From Sphingomonas sp. Leaf34 (GTDB lineage: Bacteria > Pseudomonadota > Alphaproteobacteria > Sphingomonadales > Sphingomonadaceae), in NCBI RefSeq assembly GCF_001421805.1, contig NZ_LMLC01000003.1, positions 236-64,235 of the forward strand: DNA of 64,000 nucleotides, in the 5' to 3' direction. How positions within the stretch are numbered: position 1 is the stretch's first letter; the number at the start of each line of letters is the position of its first letter. The notes below the pieces were generated by a model, which was not told the origin of the DNA, ran no database searches, and was given only the letters and a program-made list of their open reading frames with translations. The position numbers and the translations under genes are program-made. Shown here piece by piece: positions 34,219 to 41,812 of this stretch.

Positions 34219-34788
34219 ATGAAGCGTTCCAGATCGATCGTCCTCACCAGCCTGATCGCAGGATCGGGCATCTCGCTGACCGCGTGCGACGGCGATGTCG
34301 GCGGCAAGCCGGTCGAGGCGCAGAGCTATGCCTCCGTCGCCGAGTGCCGCGCGGCGGGTGCGCTGTCCGCGGTCCAGTGCGACACCGCGTTCGAGCAGGC
34401 CAAGACCGATGCGGCGAAGACCGCACCGCGCTTCGAGGACAAGCAGACCTGCGAGGAGCAGTTCGGCGCCGCGCAGTGCGAACCGCGCAACAACGGCAAT
34501 GGCGGCAGCTTCTTCACGCCGCTGTTGACCGGCTTCCTGGTCGGACAGGCGCTCAACGGCGGCTTCGGCAATCGCGGCGCGCCGATGTATCGTGACCGCG
34601 AGGGCAATTATTACGGGGGCGCCGGCGGCCGGATCAACCGTGACTATGTTACCGGCCGCACGCGCGTCGGCTCGGACGCGTTCACCCCGACGACGGCGCG
34701 GGCGCCTGCGCGCGTCCAGACGCGCAGTTCGGTGATCTCGCGCGGCGGGTTCGGCGGCGGCTTCGGCGGCCGCGGCTTCGGCGGCTGA
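34219..34788 (+). CDS. yjfM: DUF1190 (YgiB/YjfM-like) lipoprotein with Gly/Phe repeats
   Basis: 189 aa. A signal peptide with lipobox SLTAC places the lipidated Cys at residue 23. The DUF1190 core follows, with conserved paired Cys (VAECRAAGALSAVQCDTAFEQA and QTCEEQFGAAQCEP) and a glycine-rich part FLVGQALNGGFGNRG. The tail ends in GGFGGGFGGRGFGG. DUF1190 proteins are exported, and the YgiB name comes from E. coli. Last gene of the plus arm; a paired repeat follows 12 bases later. Confidence 0.87.
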   Translation: MKRSRSIVLTSLIAGSGISLTACDGDVGGKPVEAQSYASVAECRAAGALSAVQCDTAFEQAKTDAAKTAPRFEDKQTCEEQFGAAQCEPRNNGNGGSFFTPLLTGFLVGQALNGGFGNRGAPMYRDREGNYYGGAGGRINRDYVTGRTRVGSDAFTPTTARAPARVQTRSSVISRGGFGGGFGGRGFGG

Positions 34789-34800
34789 TCCTCACTGATG

Positions 34801-34920
34801 CTCCCCCGCAAGGGGGAGGTGGCGCCATAGGCGACGGAGGGGGAGGACACGGAACACAGGTTGGTGCCAACCGCCCCCTCCGTCAGGCTAACGCCTGCCA
34901 CCTCCCCCGAGCGGGGGAGG
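34801..34920. repeat. Paired inverted repeat between yjfM and the MFS gene
   Basis: Arm 1 (34801-34846: CTCCCCCGCAAGGGGGAGG then GGCGCC..GGCGACGGAGGGGGAGG) is repeated inverted at about 34873-34920 (CCCCCTCCGTCAGG..CACCTCCCCCGAGCGGGGGAGG). It lies between convergent genes and could stop transcription in both directions. Confidence 0.78.
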
Positions 34921-34933
34921 ATCAGAAGCCCGG

Positions 34934-36424
34934 TCACGCGCTCCGCTCGACCCGCAGCATCGCCAGCGCCGCGACACCCATCACCCCGGCGGCGATCAGC
35001 ATCGCCCAAACGGCGTCGCCGGGGAAGAACGTCCGCACCACCTGCCCCATCACCGACGACACGATCAGCTGCGGCAACACGATGAAGATGTTGAACAGCC
35101 CCATATAGACGCCGAGCTTGGCCTGGGGCAGCGCGTTCGACAGGATCGCATAGGGCATCGTCAGGATCGACGACCAGGCGATGCCGATCAGCACCATCGA
35201 CCCGATCAGGACATATTGGTCGCGCACCACCAGGAACGACGCGAACCCCGCCGCCCCACAGAGCAGCCCGAGGACATGCGCGTCGCGCCGGCCGATCCGC
35301 GCCGCCAGCGCCGGCATGACGAACGCCCACAGGGTCGCCACGCCGTTATACACCGCGAACAGCACCCCGACCCAGTTCGCCCCCTCGTTATACGCCGCGC
35401 TGGTCGTGTCGGTCGTGCCGAACACATGCTGCGTGACGATCGGCGTCGTGTAGATCCACATGATGAACAGCGCCGACCAGGTGAAAAACTGGACGAGCGC
35501 AAGCCGCTTCATCGTTTGCGGCATGGTGCCAAGATCGCCGACGATCTGGCTGAGAACGTTGGACTCCCTTCCCGATCGCACCAGGGCGGCGCTCGCCAGC
35601 AACGCGGCGCCGAATGCGATCAGCCCGCCACCCAGCAGATAGACCGGCTTGTCGAGCCCGAACCGCGCTACCGCGGCGACCACGATCGCACCCAGCGCGA
35701 TCCACACCGGCGCGAGCCGCGCGCTCGACCGGACGACCGTGTCGCGCGGCGCGACCGGGCCCTCGTTCTCGAACGCGGCCATCTCGGCGGGCGAATATTC
35801 GCGGGTCGTCAAAACGGTCCACAGTACCGCAAAGAACAGGGCTAGCGCGCCGATATAGAATCCATACTGCACCGACGGCGGGATCCCGCCCGCGGGCGCG
35901 GTGTTCGCGACCTGGAAGACGTCGGTCAGGATGATCGGGGCAAGGCTGCCGATCACCGCGCCCGCGCCGATGAACCCGGTCTGGAACGCGAAGCCCGCGG
36001 TGCGCTGGCGGCTGCCGAGCATGTCGCCGACGAACGCGCGGAACGGCTCCATCGCAACGTTGAGCGATCCGTCGAGCATCCAGAGCAACACGGCCGCGAC
36101 CCACAGCACGGGCGCGTTCGGCATCGCCAGCAGCGCAAAGGTCGCGAGCATCGCCCCTGCCAGGAAATAGGGCCGCCGTCGTCCGAGCCGCCCCCAGGTC
36201 CGGTCGCTATAATGCCCGATCACCGGCTGGACGAGCAGCCCCGTCAGCGGCGCCGCGATCCACAGGAACGCGAGATCGTCGACCGAGGTGCCCAGCGACT
36301 GGAAGATGCGGCTGACATTGGCGTTCTGCAGCGCAAAGCCGATCTGGATCCCGAAGAACCCGAACGATATGTTCCACAGCCCCCAGAAGCCCTGAGGTGG
36401 CTTCTCCCTACCCTGCACGGCCAT
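34934..36424 (-). CDS. MFS transporter, sucrose/maltose (GPH/SLC45-like) type
   Basis: 496 aa with about 12 transmembrane helices. The N terminus FWGLWNISFGFFGIQIGFALQNANVSRIFQSLG, the A-motif-like YSDRTWGRLGRRRPYFLAG, and the residues LDGSLNVAMEPFRAFVGDML are typical of the disaccharide-proton symporters found beside alpha-glucosidases and LacI regulators in sphingomonads and xanthomonads. A long intracellular loop near residues 210-260 separates the halves. The gene abuts the lacI-type gene directly, which fits carbohydrate-responsive control. No glycosidase is present in the window. Confidence 0.87.
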   Translation of the reverse strand: MAVQGREKPPQGFWGLWNISFGFFGIQIGFALQNANVSRIFQSLGTSVDDLAFLWIAAPLTGLLVQPVIGHYSDRTWGRLGRRRPYFLAGAMLATFALLAMPNAPVLWVAAVLLWMLDGSLNVAMEPFRAFVGDMLGSRQRTAGFAFQTGFIGAGAVIGSLAPIILTDVFQVANTAPAGGIPPSVQYGFYIGALALFFAVLWTVLTTREYSPAEMAAFENEGPVAPRDTVVRSSARLAPVWIALGAIVVAAVARFGLDKPVYLLGGGLIAFGAALLASAALVRSGRESNVLSQIVGDLGTMPQTMKRLALVQFFTWSALFIMWIYTTPIVTQHVFGTTDTTSAAYNEGANWVGVLFAVYNGVATLWAFVMPALAARIGRRDAHVLGLLCGAAGFASFLVVRDQYVLIGSMVLIGIAWSSILTMPYAILSNALPQAKLGVYMGLFNIFIVLPQLIVSSVMGQVVRTFFPGDAVWAMLIAAGVMGVAALAMLRVERSA

Positions 36425-37483
36425 TCAGCGTCCTTCACCCGATGATCGCCGGATCACCAATTGCGTCGGCAGCACCGTGCTCTCGACCGGTCGATCGCCG
36501 ATCCGCGCGAGCAGCATCTCGACCAGCCGCCGCCCCGCCAGCCCACTATCCTGCGCGATCGTCGTCAGCGGCGGATTGGCAAGGCTGGCAGCGGGGATGT
36601 CGTCGAACCCGACGATCGCCACGTCATAGGGCACGTTGATCCCCGCCCCTGCCAGCACGCGCATCGCCGCCAGCGCGATCAGGTCGCTCGCCGCGACGAT
36701 CGCATCGAACGGCACGCGGCGGTGAAGCAACTCGCGCGTCGCCTGCGTCGCATCCTCCTCGGTCGAGATGGTCTCGACCTGAAGCTTCGGATCCGCCGCG
36801 AGACCGTGCTCGCCGAGCGCTGCGACGTAGCCGCGATACCGGTCGTGAAACTCGGGATAATGATCGGTGGCGCTGCCCAAGAACGCGATCCGCCGCCGCC
36901 CGCGGTCGAGCAGGTGCCGCGCCGCCGCGGCGCCCCCGGCGATGTTGTCGCACCCTATCGTGAGCCCCGGCTGGCCTGGCTGGACCGAGCCCCAGCGCAC
37001 GAAGTGGGTCCCTTGCGCGACGAGTGCTTCGAGCCGGGCGCGATAATCGGCATAATCGCCATAGCCGAGCAGGATCAGCCCGTCGGCGCGGTGGCTGTCC
37101 TCGTAATCGGTATGCCAGTCGCTCGAAAATTGCTGGAACGACACGAGCAGATCGTAGCCATGCGATGCACACGCCGCCATCATCGCGCCGAGCATGCCCA
37201 GGAAGAACGGGTTGACCACGGTCTCGTCGGGGGTCGGATCGCGGAACAGCAGCAGCGCGATCGTCTTGGTCGTACCATTGCGCAGGTTCGAGGCGCTGCG
37301 ATCGACGGTGTAGTTGAGCTGGCGCGCAATCGCCTCGATCCGCTGCCGCGTCGCCAGATTGACCGTCGAGCTGCCGCGCAGCGCGCGCGATACGGTCGGT
37401 TGCGAGACGCCGGCGAGCTGCGCGATATCGAACGAGGTCGGTTTGCCCGTGAGCTTGCCGATGGTCTTGGCAGCGGCAGTCAC
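36425..37483 (-). CDS. LacI family transcriptional regulator
   Basis: 352 aa from a GTG at 37483, chosen because GGAGGAG lies 10 bases before it; an ATG at 37504 is the alternative. The LacI-type HTH is near the N terminus (SFDIAQLAGVSQPTVSRALRGSSTVNLATRQRIEAIARQLNY), followed by the hinge RSASNLRNGTTKTIALLL and a periplasmic-binding-protein-like effector domain ending PPLTTIAQDSGLAGRRLVEMLL. It directly precedes the MFS sugar transporter with no gap, so it probably controls that gene in response to the transported sugar. Confidence 0.92.
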   Translation of the reverse strand: MTAAAKTIGKLTGKPTSFDIAQLAGVSQPTVSRALRGSSTVNLATRQRIEAIARQLNYTVDRSASNLRNGTTKTIALLLFRDPTPDETVVNPFFLGMLGAMMAACASHGYDLLVSFQQFSSDWHTDYEDSHRADGLILLGYGDYADYRARLEALVAQGTHFVRWGSVQPGQPGLTIGCDNIAGGAAAARHLLDRGRRRIAFLGSATDHYPEFHDRYRGYVAALGEHGLAADPKLQVETISTEEDATQATRELLHRRVPFDAIVAASDLIALAAMRVLAGAGINVPYDVAIVGFDDIPAASLANPPLTTIAQDSGLAGRRLVEMLLARIGDRPVESTVLPTQLVIRRSSGEGR

Positions 37484-37676
37484 GACGTTCGGCTCCTCCA
37501 GCATCCTCACGGTTCCACGCCCGCCTTGCCGGCGAGGTGACCGCGACCGAGCATCAGCCCAGAACATGCTGCGCGTCAACGAGAGCCGCGACGCCAGCGT
37601 GACAATTTCACCACACAATCAACCCGCTACCGCTAACACGCGACTGAATACGTATGCGCATCGAGGTGGAAGCCGA

Positions 37677-37702
37677 CGATCCCGACTAGAGGATCGGGAT
37701 CG
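37677..37702. terminator. Hairpin downstream of the GST gene
   Basis: CGATCCCGA and TCGGGATCG form a perfect 9-base stem with an 8-base loop just beyond the GST stop on the minus strand. There is no T-run, so it is a possible but not canonical terminator. The remaining 170 bases up to the lacI gene presumably hold its promoter; ATACGTAT at 37648-37655 is a short palindrome there. Confidence 0.4.
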
Positions 37703-37713
37703 TGGTCATCTGC

Positions 37714-38340
37714 TCAGCGACGCGGTGCCATCAACGGTCCGCCGATCTCGGTGGCAGACAGGAACGCCGGACGCGCGCGCAGACGATCGAGATAGGCGGC
37801 AACGTCGGGGTGCTCCTTGAGCAAGCCCGTGCTCTCGGCAATCGCTAGCATGTAGCACATCTGGATATCGGCCAGCATGAGCTGCTCCCCCATCAGATAG
37901 GGGCCATCGCCGACACCCGCGGCGATATAATCGAGCGTCTTGGTTACCTCGGGGCCGGTGAACTTCGTCAGGCCCTCAGGCAGGCCGCCCATCCGCTTGC
38001 CGAACATCGTCATCATGATCGGCAGCGCGGCCGAGCTTTCGACATATTGCAGCCACTCGTCATGGATGGCCGCCGCATCGCTGTCGATCGGTGGCGAGAA
38101 GCGGCGGTCGCCGTAGCGCTCATCGATATAGGCGAGGATCGGCGCGCTCTCCGCCAGCGTCAGGTCGCCATCGACGAGCACGGGGGCCTTGCCGAGCGGA
38201 TGGATCGCTTTCAGCTCGGGCGGCGCACGGAAGTTCGCGTCGCGCTCATATTTGACGAGGTCATATTCGATCCCGAGCTCTTCGAGCAGCCAGATCACGC
38301 GGATCGACCGCGAGTAGTTCAGATGGTGCAGCGTTAACAT
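37714..38340 (-). CDS. Glutathione S-transferase
   Basis: 208 aa, two-domain GST: thioredoxin fold 1-80 (LHHLNYSRSIRVIWLLEELGIEYDL, GKAPVLVDGDLTLAESAPILAYIDE) and an all-helical C domain (DWLQ-type start IHDEWLQYVESSAALPIM, LMLADIQMCYMLAIAES). The Ser of SRSIR is the likely glutathione-activating residue, placing it among bacterial Ser/beta-like GSTs. The substrate cannot be read from the sequence. It diverges from the flavoprotein gene across 101 bases. Confidence 0.9.
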   Translation of the reverse strand: MLTLHHLNYSRSIRVIWLLEELGIEYDLVKYERDANFRAPPELKAIHPLGKAPVLVDGDLTLAESAPILAYIDERYGDRRFSPPIDSDAAAIHDEWLQYVESSAALPIMMTMFGKRMGGLPEGLTKFTGPEVTKTLDYIAAGVGDGPYLMGEQLMLADIQMCYMLAIAESTGLLKEHPDVAAYLDRLRARPAFLSATEIGGPLMAPRR

Positions 38341-38441
38341 AAGCGTCCTTCGACACGGGAATGTGCTGCCCCTCGGAACGGCCGGGCGGCATCGAAGGTT
38401 TCGTTGACCGCACTCCCGGAATCCTCCGGCAACGGAGACCC

Positions 38442-39860
38442 ATGATGACCAACCTGACCTGCGATGTCGCGATCATCGGTGCGGGGACCGCCGGCCTCGC
38501 CGCCGAGCGTAGCGCTCGCCGCAACGGCGCCAAGACGCTCCTGATTGACGAGGGCTTTGGCGGCACGACCTGCGCCAGCGTGGGATGTATGCCCTCCAAG
38601 CTGTTGATCGCGGCTGGCAATGCTATGCACGCAGTCGAGCAGGCCAAGGTTTTCGGGGTCGAGGCTTCGGCCCAGGTCGACGGCGTTGCGGTGATGGCGC
38701 GGGTCCGCAAGCAGCGCGATGCTTTCGTCGCCGGGGTCGAAACGTCGATCGACAAATTGCCCGACGAAGTGAAGATCGAGGCACGCGCAAAATTTGCAGG
38801 CGCGACGATTCTGGCGCTCAGCGACGGGCGTCAGGTCCATGCGAAATCCGTTGTGATCGCGACCGGATCGAGCCCCGCAATCCCCGACATGTTCGACGCC
38901 GTGCGCGACCGCGTGCTGACCAACGAGAGCATCTTCGAGCTGAAGGACCTGCCAGGCTCGATCGGCGTGGTCGGCGCAGGCGCGCTCGGGCTCGAACTCG
39001 CACAGGCGATGGCGCGGCTCGGCGTCGAGACGATGGTGTTCGACACCGGCGAGACGATCGGCGGGCTGAAGGATCCCCATGTCGCGGAGGCGTATCACGC
39101 GATCCTGTCGCGTGAGATGCCGATCCTGCTGGGCGTCGATCTCAAGGCCGACCCCGATGGCGACGGCGTCGCGCTGTCCTGGACGGGCTCGGCGTCGGGC
39201 AGCAAGCGCTTCGATTATCTGCTCGTCGCGACGGGCCGGCCACCGCGGATCAAGGATATCGGGCTCGAGACGACCGGTCTTGCGCTCGACGACCACGGGA
39301 TGCCCGACTATGACTGCGACACGATGCAGTGTGGCAGTGCGCCGATCTTCATCGCCGGCGACGCGGACCATGATCGCGCGGTGCTGCACGAGGCGTCGGC
39401 GGAGGGCATGATCGCGGGGCGCAACGCGGCGAGCTATCCCGAGGTCACGCCGGGCAAGCGCACCGTCCCGTTCGCGATCACCTTCACGCACCCCAATGTC
39501 GCGGTGATCGGCAAGATCGCCAAGGACGACGAAGCCGACAGCGTGATCGGCGCCGCCTCCTATGACGATCAGGGGCGCGCGAAGGTCGAGGCGTGCAATG
39601 CCGGGCTGGTGCGTTTCTACGCCGACCGCCGCGACGGCCGCCTGACGGGCGCGACGATGGCGGGGCCGGCCGTAGAGCACAGCGCGCACCTGATCGCCTG
39701 GGCGATCCAGAGCGGCTGGACCGCGACCGAGGTGCTCGATCTGCCCTTCTATCATCCGACGTTCGAGGAGGGGATGAAGGATGCGCTGCGGTCGATCTGC
39801 GCCGAGGTGCATTCGCCGACGCCGCCGGATCGCGATGACGGGTTCACGCCTGGGACGTAA
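38442..39860 (+). CDS. Dihydrolipoyl dehydrogenase-like pyridine nucleotide-disulfide oxidoreductase
   Basis: 472 aa. FAD-binding GAGTAGLAAERSARRNG (about 12-29), redox-active Cys44 and Cys49 in GGTTCASVGCMPSK, NAD-binding GAGALGLELAQAMARLG near residue 180, second FAD site IFIAGDAD, and a dimerisation domain ending with the His region YHPTFEEGMKDAL. The family includes E3 of 2-oxoacid dehydrogenases, mercuric reductase and soluble transhydrogenase. No dehydrogenase-complex genes are nearby, so the physiological partner is unknown. Two consecutive ATGs occur (38442 and 38445); GGAG at 38434 is better spaced for the second. Confidence 0.9.
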   Translation: MMTNLTCDVAIIGAGTAGLAAERSARRNGAKTLLIDEGFGGTTCASVGCMPSKLLIAAGNAMHAVEQAKVFGVEASAQVDGVAVMARVRKQRDAFVAGVETSIDKLPDEVKIEARAKFAGATILALSDGRQVHAKSVVIATGSSPAIPDMFDAVRDRVLTNESIFELKDLPGSIGVVGAGALGLELAQAMARLGVETMVFDTGETIGGLKDPHVAEAYHAILSREMPILLGVDLKADPDGDGVALSWTGSASGSKRFDYLLVATGRPPRIKDIGLETTGLALDDHGMPDYDCDTMQCGSAPIFIAGDADHDRAVLHEASAEGMIAGRNAASYPEVTPGKRTVPFAITFTHPNVAVIGKIAKDDEADSVIGAASYDDQGRAKVEACNAGLVRFYADRRDGRLTGATMAGPAVEHSAHLIAWAIQSGWTATEVLDLPFYHPTFEEGMKDALRSICAEVHSPTPPDRDDGFTPGT

Positions 39861-39869
39861 ACGCCCACC

Positions 39870-39897
39870 TGATCCTCCCCCGCAGGGGGGAGGGTTG
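39870..39897. repeat. Single unpaired GC-rich palindrome
   Basis: GATCCTCCCCCGCAGGGGGGAGG lies just after the flavoprotein gene. It matches the core of the repeat at 34801-34920 but has no inverted partner here, so it appears to be a solitary copy. Confidence 0.6.
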
Positions 39898-39906
39898 ACC
39901 AGTGAT

Positions 39907-40107
39907 CTAGTCCTCCAAATCCAGATACGCGACGACGTCGTTTTCCGTCGCCAGATACAACCCCGCCTGCACATCTTCCTCCTGCCGCGCAGCAATCCCC
40001 AGCGCCTCGTTCAACGGCCCATAGAACAAGGTCGTCGCCGCCCCGCCCTCCCCGCTATCGTCCAGATGATAGAGCCGGACCGACACGCCGGAAGAAATCG
40101 TCCGCAT
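39907..40107 (-). CDS. Small hypothetical protein, 66 aa
   Basis: I do not recognise a domain. The protein begins MRTISSGVSVRLYHLDDSG and is acidic at the end (ENDVVAYLDLED), with alternating hydrophobic residues that suggest a small beta-sheet protein. Codon use looks like the neighbouring genes, and it occupies otherwise empty space between two plus-strand genes, which supports it being real. No signal peptide or transmembrane segment. Function unknown. Confidence 0.55.
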   Translation of the reverse strand: MRTISSGVSVRLYHLDDSGEGGAATTLFYGPLNEALGIAARQEEDVQAGLYLATENDVVAYLDLED

Positions 40108-40215
40108 TACAACACCCTATCGCAAACCAGATGACCAAATATTCACGGAACCAAATCCGCCTTAGCGCAACTTTGGCCGTCCTCACGTGTTATGCTAGCA
40201 GATACAGGGGTTTAT

Positions 40216-40860
40216 ATGCATCAGGATGAAGGTTTTCCGGTGTCGCGCCGTGGCGTGATTGCCGGCGGTGTCGCGTCGGCTACGCTGGCCGCAGCACCCG
40301 CAGCGCAGGCGCAGACGCAGGGTAGCGCGCAGCCGGCCCCGCCGACGATGCCGGTCACGCTCAAGGTGAACGGCCGCACGACCAAGATCACTGTCGACAC
40401 GCGGACCACGCTGCTCGATGCGCTGCGCGAAAATTTGAAGCTCACCGGCACCAAGAAGGGCTGCGATCACGGTCAGTGCGGCGCGTGCACAGTGATCGTC
40501 GAGGGTCGCCGGATCAACAGCTGCCTGACGCTCGCTGTGATGCACGAAGGCGAGGAGGTCACCACGATTGAAGGCCTCGGCACGCCCGAGAAACTCCACG
40601 CGATGCAGGCCGCGTTCGTCAAGCATGACGGGTATCAGTGCGGCTATTGCACGCCCGGCCAGATCTGCTCGGCGGTCGCCACGCTCGGCGAGATCAAGGC
40701 AGGCATCCCCAGCCACGTTACCGGCGACATCGCCGCGCAGCCGACCGTCAGCACCGACGAACTGCGCGAGCGGATGAGCGGCAACATCTGCCGCTGCGGC
40801 GCCTATGCCAACATCATCGACGCGATCCACGACGTCGCGGGCACGGAGCGCACGGCATGA
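40216..40860 (+). CDS. paoA: Periplasmic aldehyde oxidoreductase, 2Fe-2S subunit
   Basis: 214 aa from [18 protein letters not shown]; the frame also has an ATG at 40192. A twin-arginine signal (SRRGVIAGG, Arg11-Arg12) precedes an Ala-rich cleavage region. Plant-type ferredoxin cluster: Cys83, Cys88, Cys91 and Cys103. Second, helical cluster domain: Cys142, Cys145, Cys192 and Cys194. The Tat signal on the iron-sulfur subunit is the hallmark of PaoABC-type enzymes, which are exported as assembled complexes. The stop overlaps the paoB start (ATGA). Confidence 0.93.
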   Translation: MHQDEGFPVSRRGVIAGGVASATLAAAPAAQAQTQGSAQPAPPTMPVTLKVNGRTTKITVDTRTTLLDALRENLKLTGTKKGCDHGQCGACTVIVEGRRINSCLTLAVMHEGEEVTTIEGLGTPEKLHAMQAAFVKHDGYQCGYCTPGQICSAVATLGEIKAGIPSHVTGDIAAQPTVSTDELRERMSGNICRCGAYANIIDAIHDVAGTERTA

Positions 40861-41807
40861 AGGCCTTTACCTATGAGCGCGCCACCTCGGCCAAGGAGGC
40901 CGCGAGCGCCGCGGCCCGCATGCCGGGCGCCAAGTTCATCGCGGGCGGCACCAACCTGCTCGACCTGATGAAGCTGCAGATCGAGACGCCGCAGCATCTC
41001 ATCGACGTCAACGGTCTGGACCTCGACAAGATCACGCCGACCGCCGACGGGGGCCTGCGCGTCGGGGCGCTGGTCCGCAACACCGATCTCGCCGCCGATG
41101 CGCGCGTGCGCAAGGATTACGGCGTGCTCAGCCGCGCGCTGGTATCCGGCGCGAGCGGACAGCTCCGCAACAAGGCGACCACCGCGGGCAACCTGCTCCA
41201 GCGCACGCGCTGCCCCTATTTCTACGACACCACCAAGCCCTGCAACAAGCGTCAGCCGGGCAGCGGTTGCGCCGCGATCGGCGGGTTCAACCGCAACCTC
41301 GCGATCATGGGGACGAGCGAGGCGTGCATCGCCACGCATCCGAGCGACATGGCGGTGGCGATGCGCGTGCTCGACGCGACCGTGGAGACGGTGAACGCCG
41401 CCGGCGCCACCCGCGCGATCCCGATCGCCGACTTCCACCGGCTGCCTGGTGCGACGCCGAACATCGAGACGGCGCTGGCCCCGGGCGAACTCATCACCGC
41501 CGTGACCTTGCCCAAGCCGATCGGCGGCACGCACATCTACCAGAAGGTGCGCGACCGTGCGTCCTACGCCTTCGCGCTGATCTCGGTTGCGGCCGTCATC
41601 CAGCCTGACGGTCGTGGGCGGCTCGCCTTTGGTGGCCTCGCGCACAAGCCCTGGCGCGTCGAGGCCGCCGAGGCGCAGATGCCCAATGGCGCCAAGGCCA
41701 CCGCAGCGGCGGTTCTCGCCGGCGCCCGCACCACCTCACAGAACGCGTTCAAGCTGCCGTTGGTCGAACGCACCATCGGCGCCGTGTTCGAAGACGCGAA
41801 GGCCTGA
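40857..41807 (+). CDS. paoB: Aldehyde oxidoreductase FAD-binding subunit
   Basis: 316 aa from the ATG that overlaps paoA by 4 bases; the frame is open further upstream but inside paoA. FAD-binding CO-dehydrogenase flavoprotein domain: [15 protein letters not shown] (FAD pyrophosphate loop) and [16 protein letters not shown]. The insertion [21 protein letters not shown] (Cys119, Cys129, Cys138 and, further on, Cys157) matches the extra [4Fe-4S] site known for PaoB. It passes electrons from the iron-sulfur subunit's partner to FAD. Confidence 0.93.
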   Translation: MKAFTYERATSAKEAASAAARMPGAKFIAGGTNLLDLMKLQIETPQHLIDVNGLDLDKITPTADGGLRVGALVRNTDLAADARVRKDYGVLSRALVSGASGQLRNKATTAGNLLQRTRCPYFYDTTKPCNKRQPGSGCAAIGGFNRNLAIMGTSEACIATHPSDMAVAMRVLDATVETVNAAGATRAIPIADFHRLPGATPNIETALAPGELITAVTLPKPIGGTHIYQKVRDRASYAFALISVAAVIQPDGRGRLAFGGLAHKPWRVEAAEAQMPNGAKATAAAVLAGARTTSQNAFKLPLVERTIGAVFEDAKA

Positions 41808-41812
41808 CGCCC

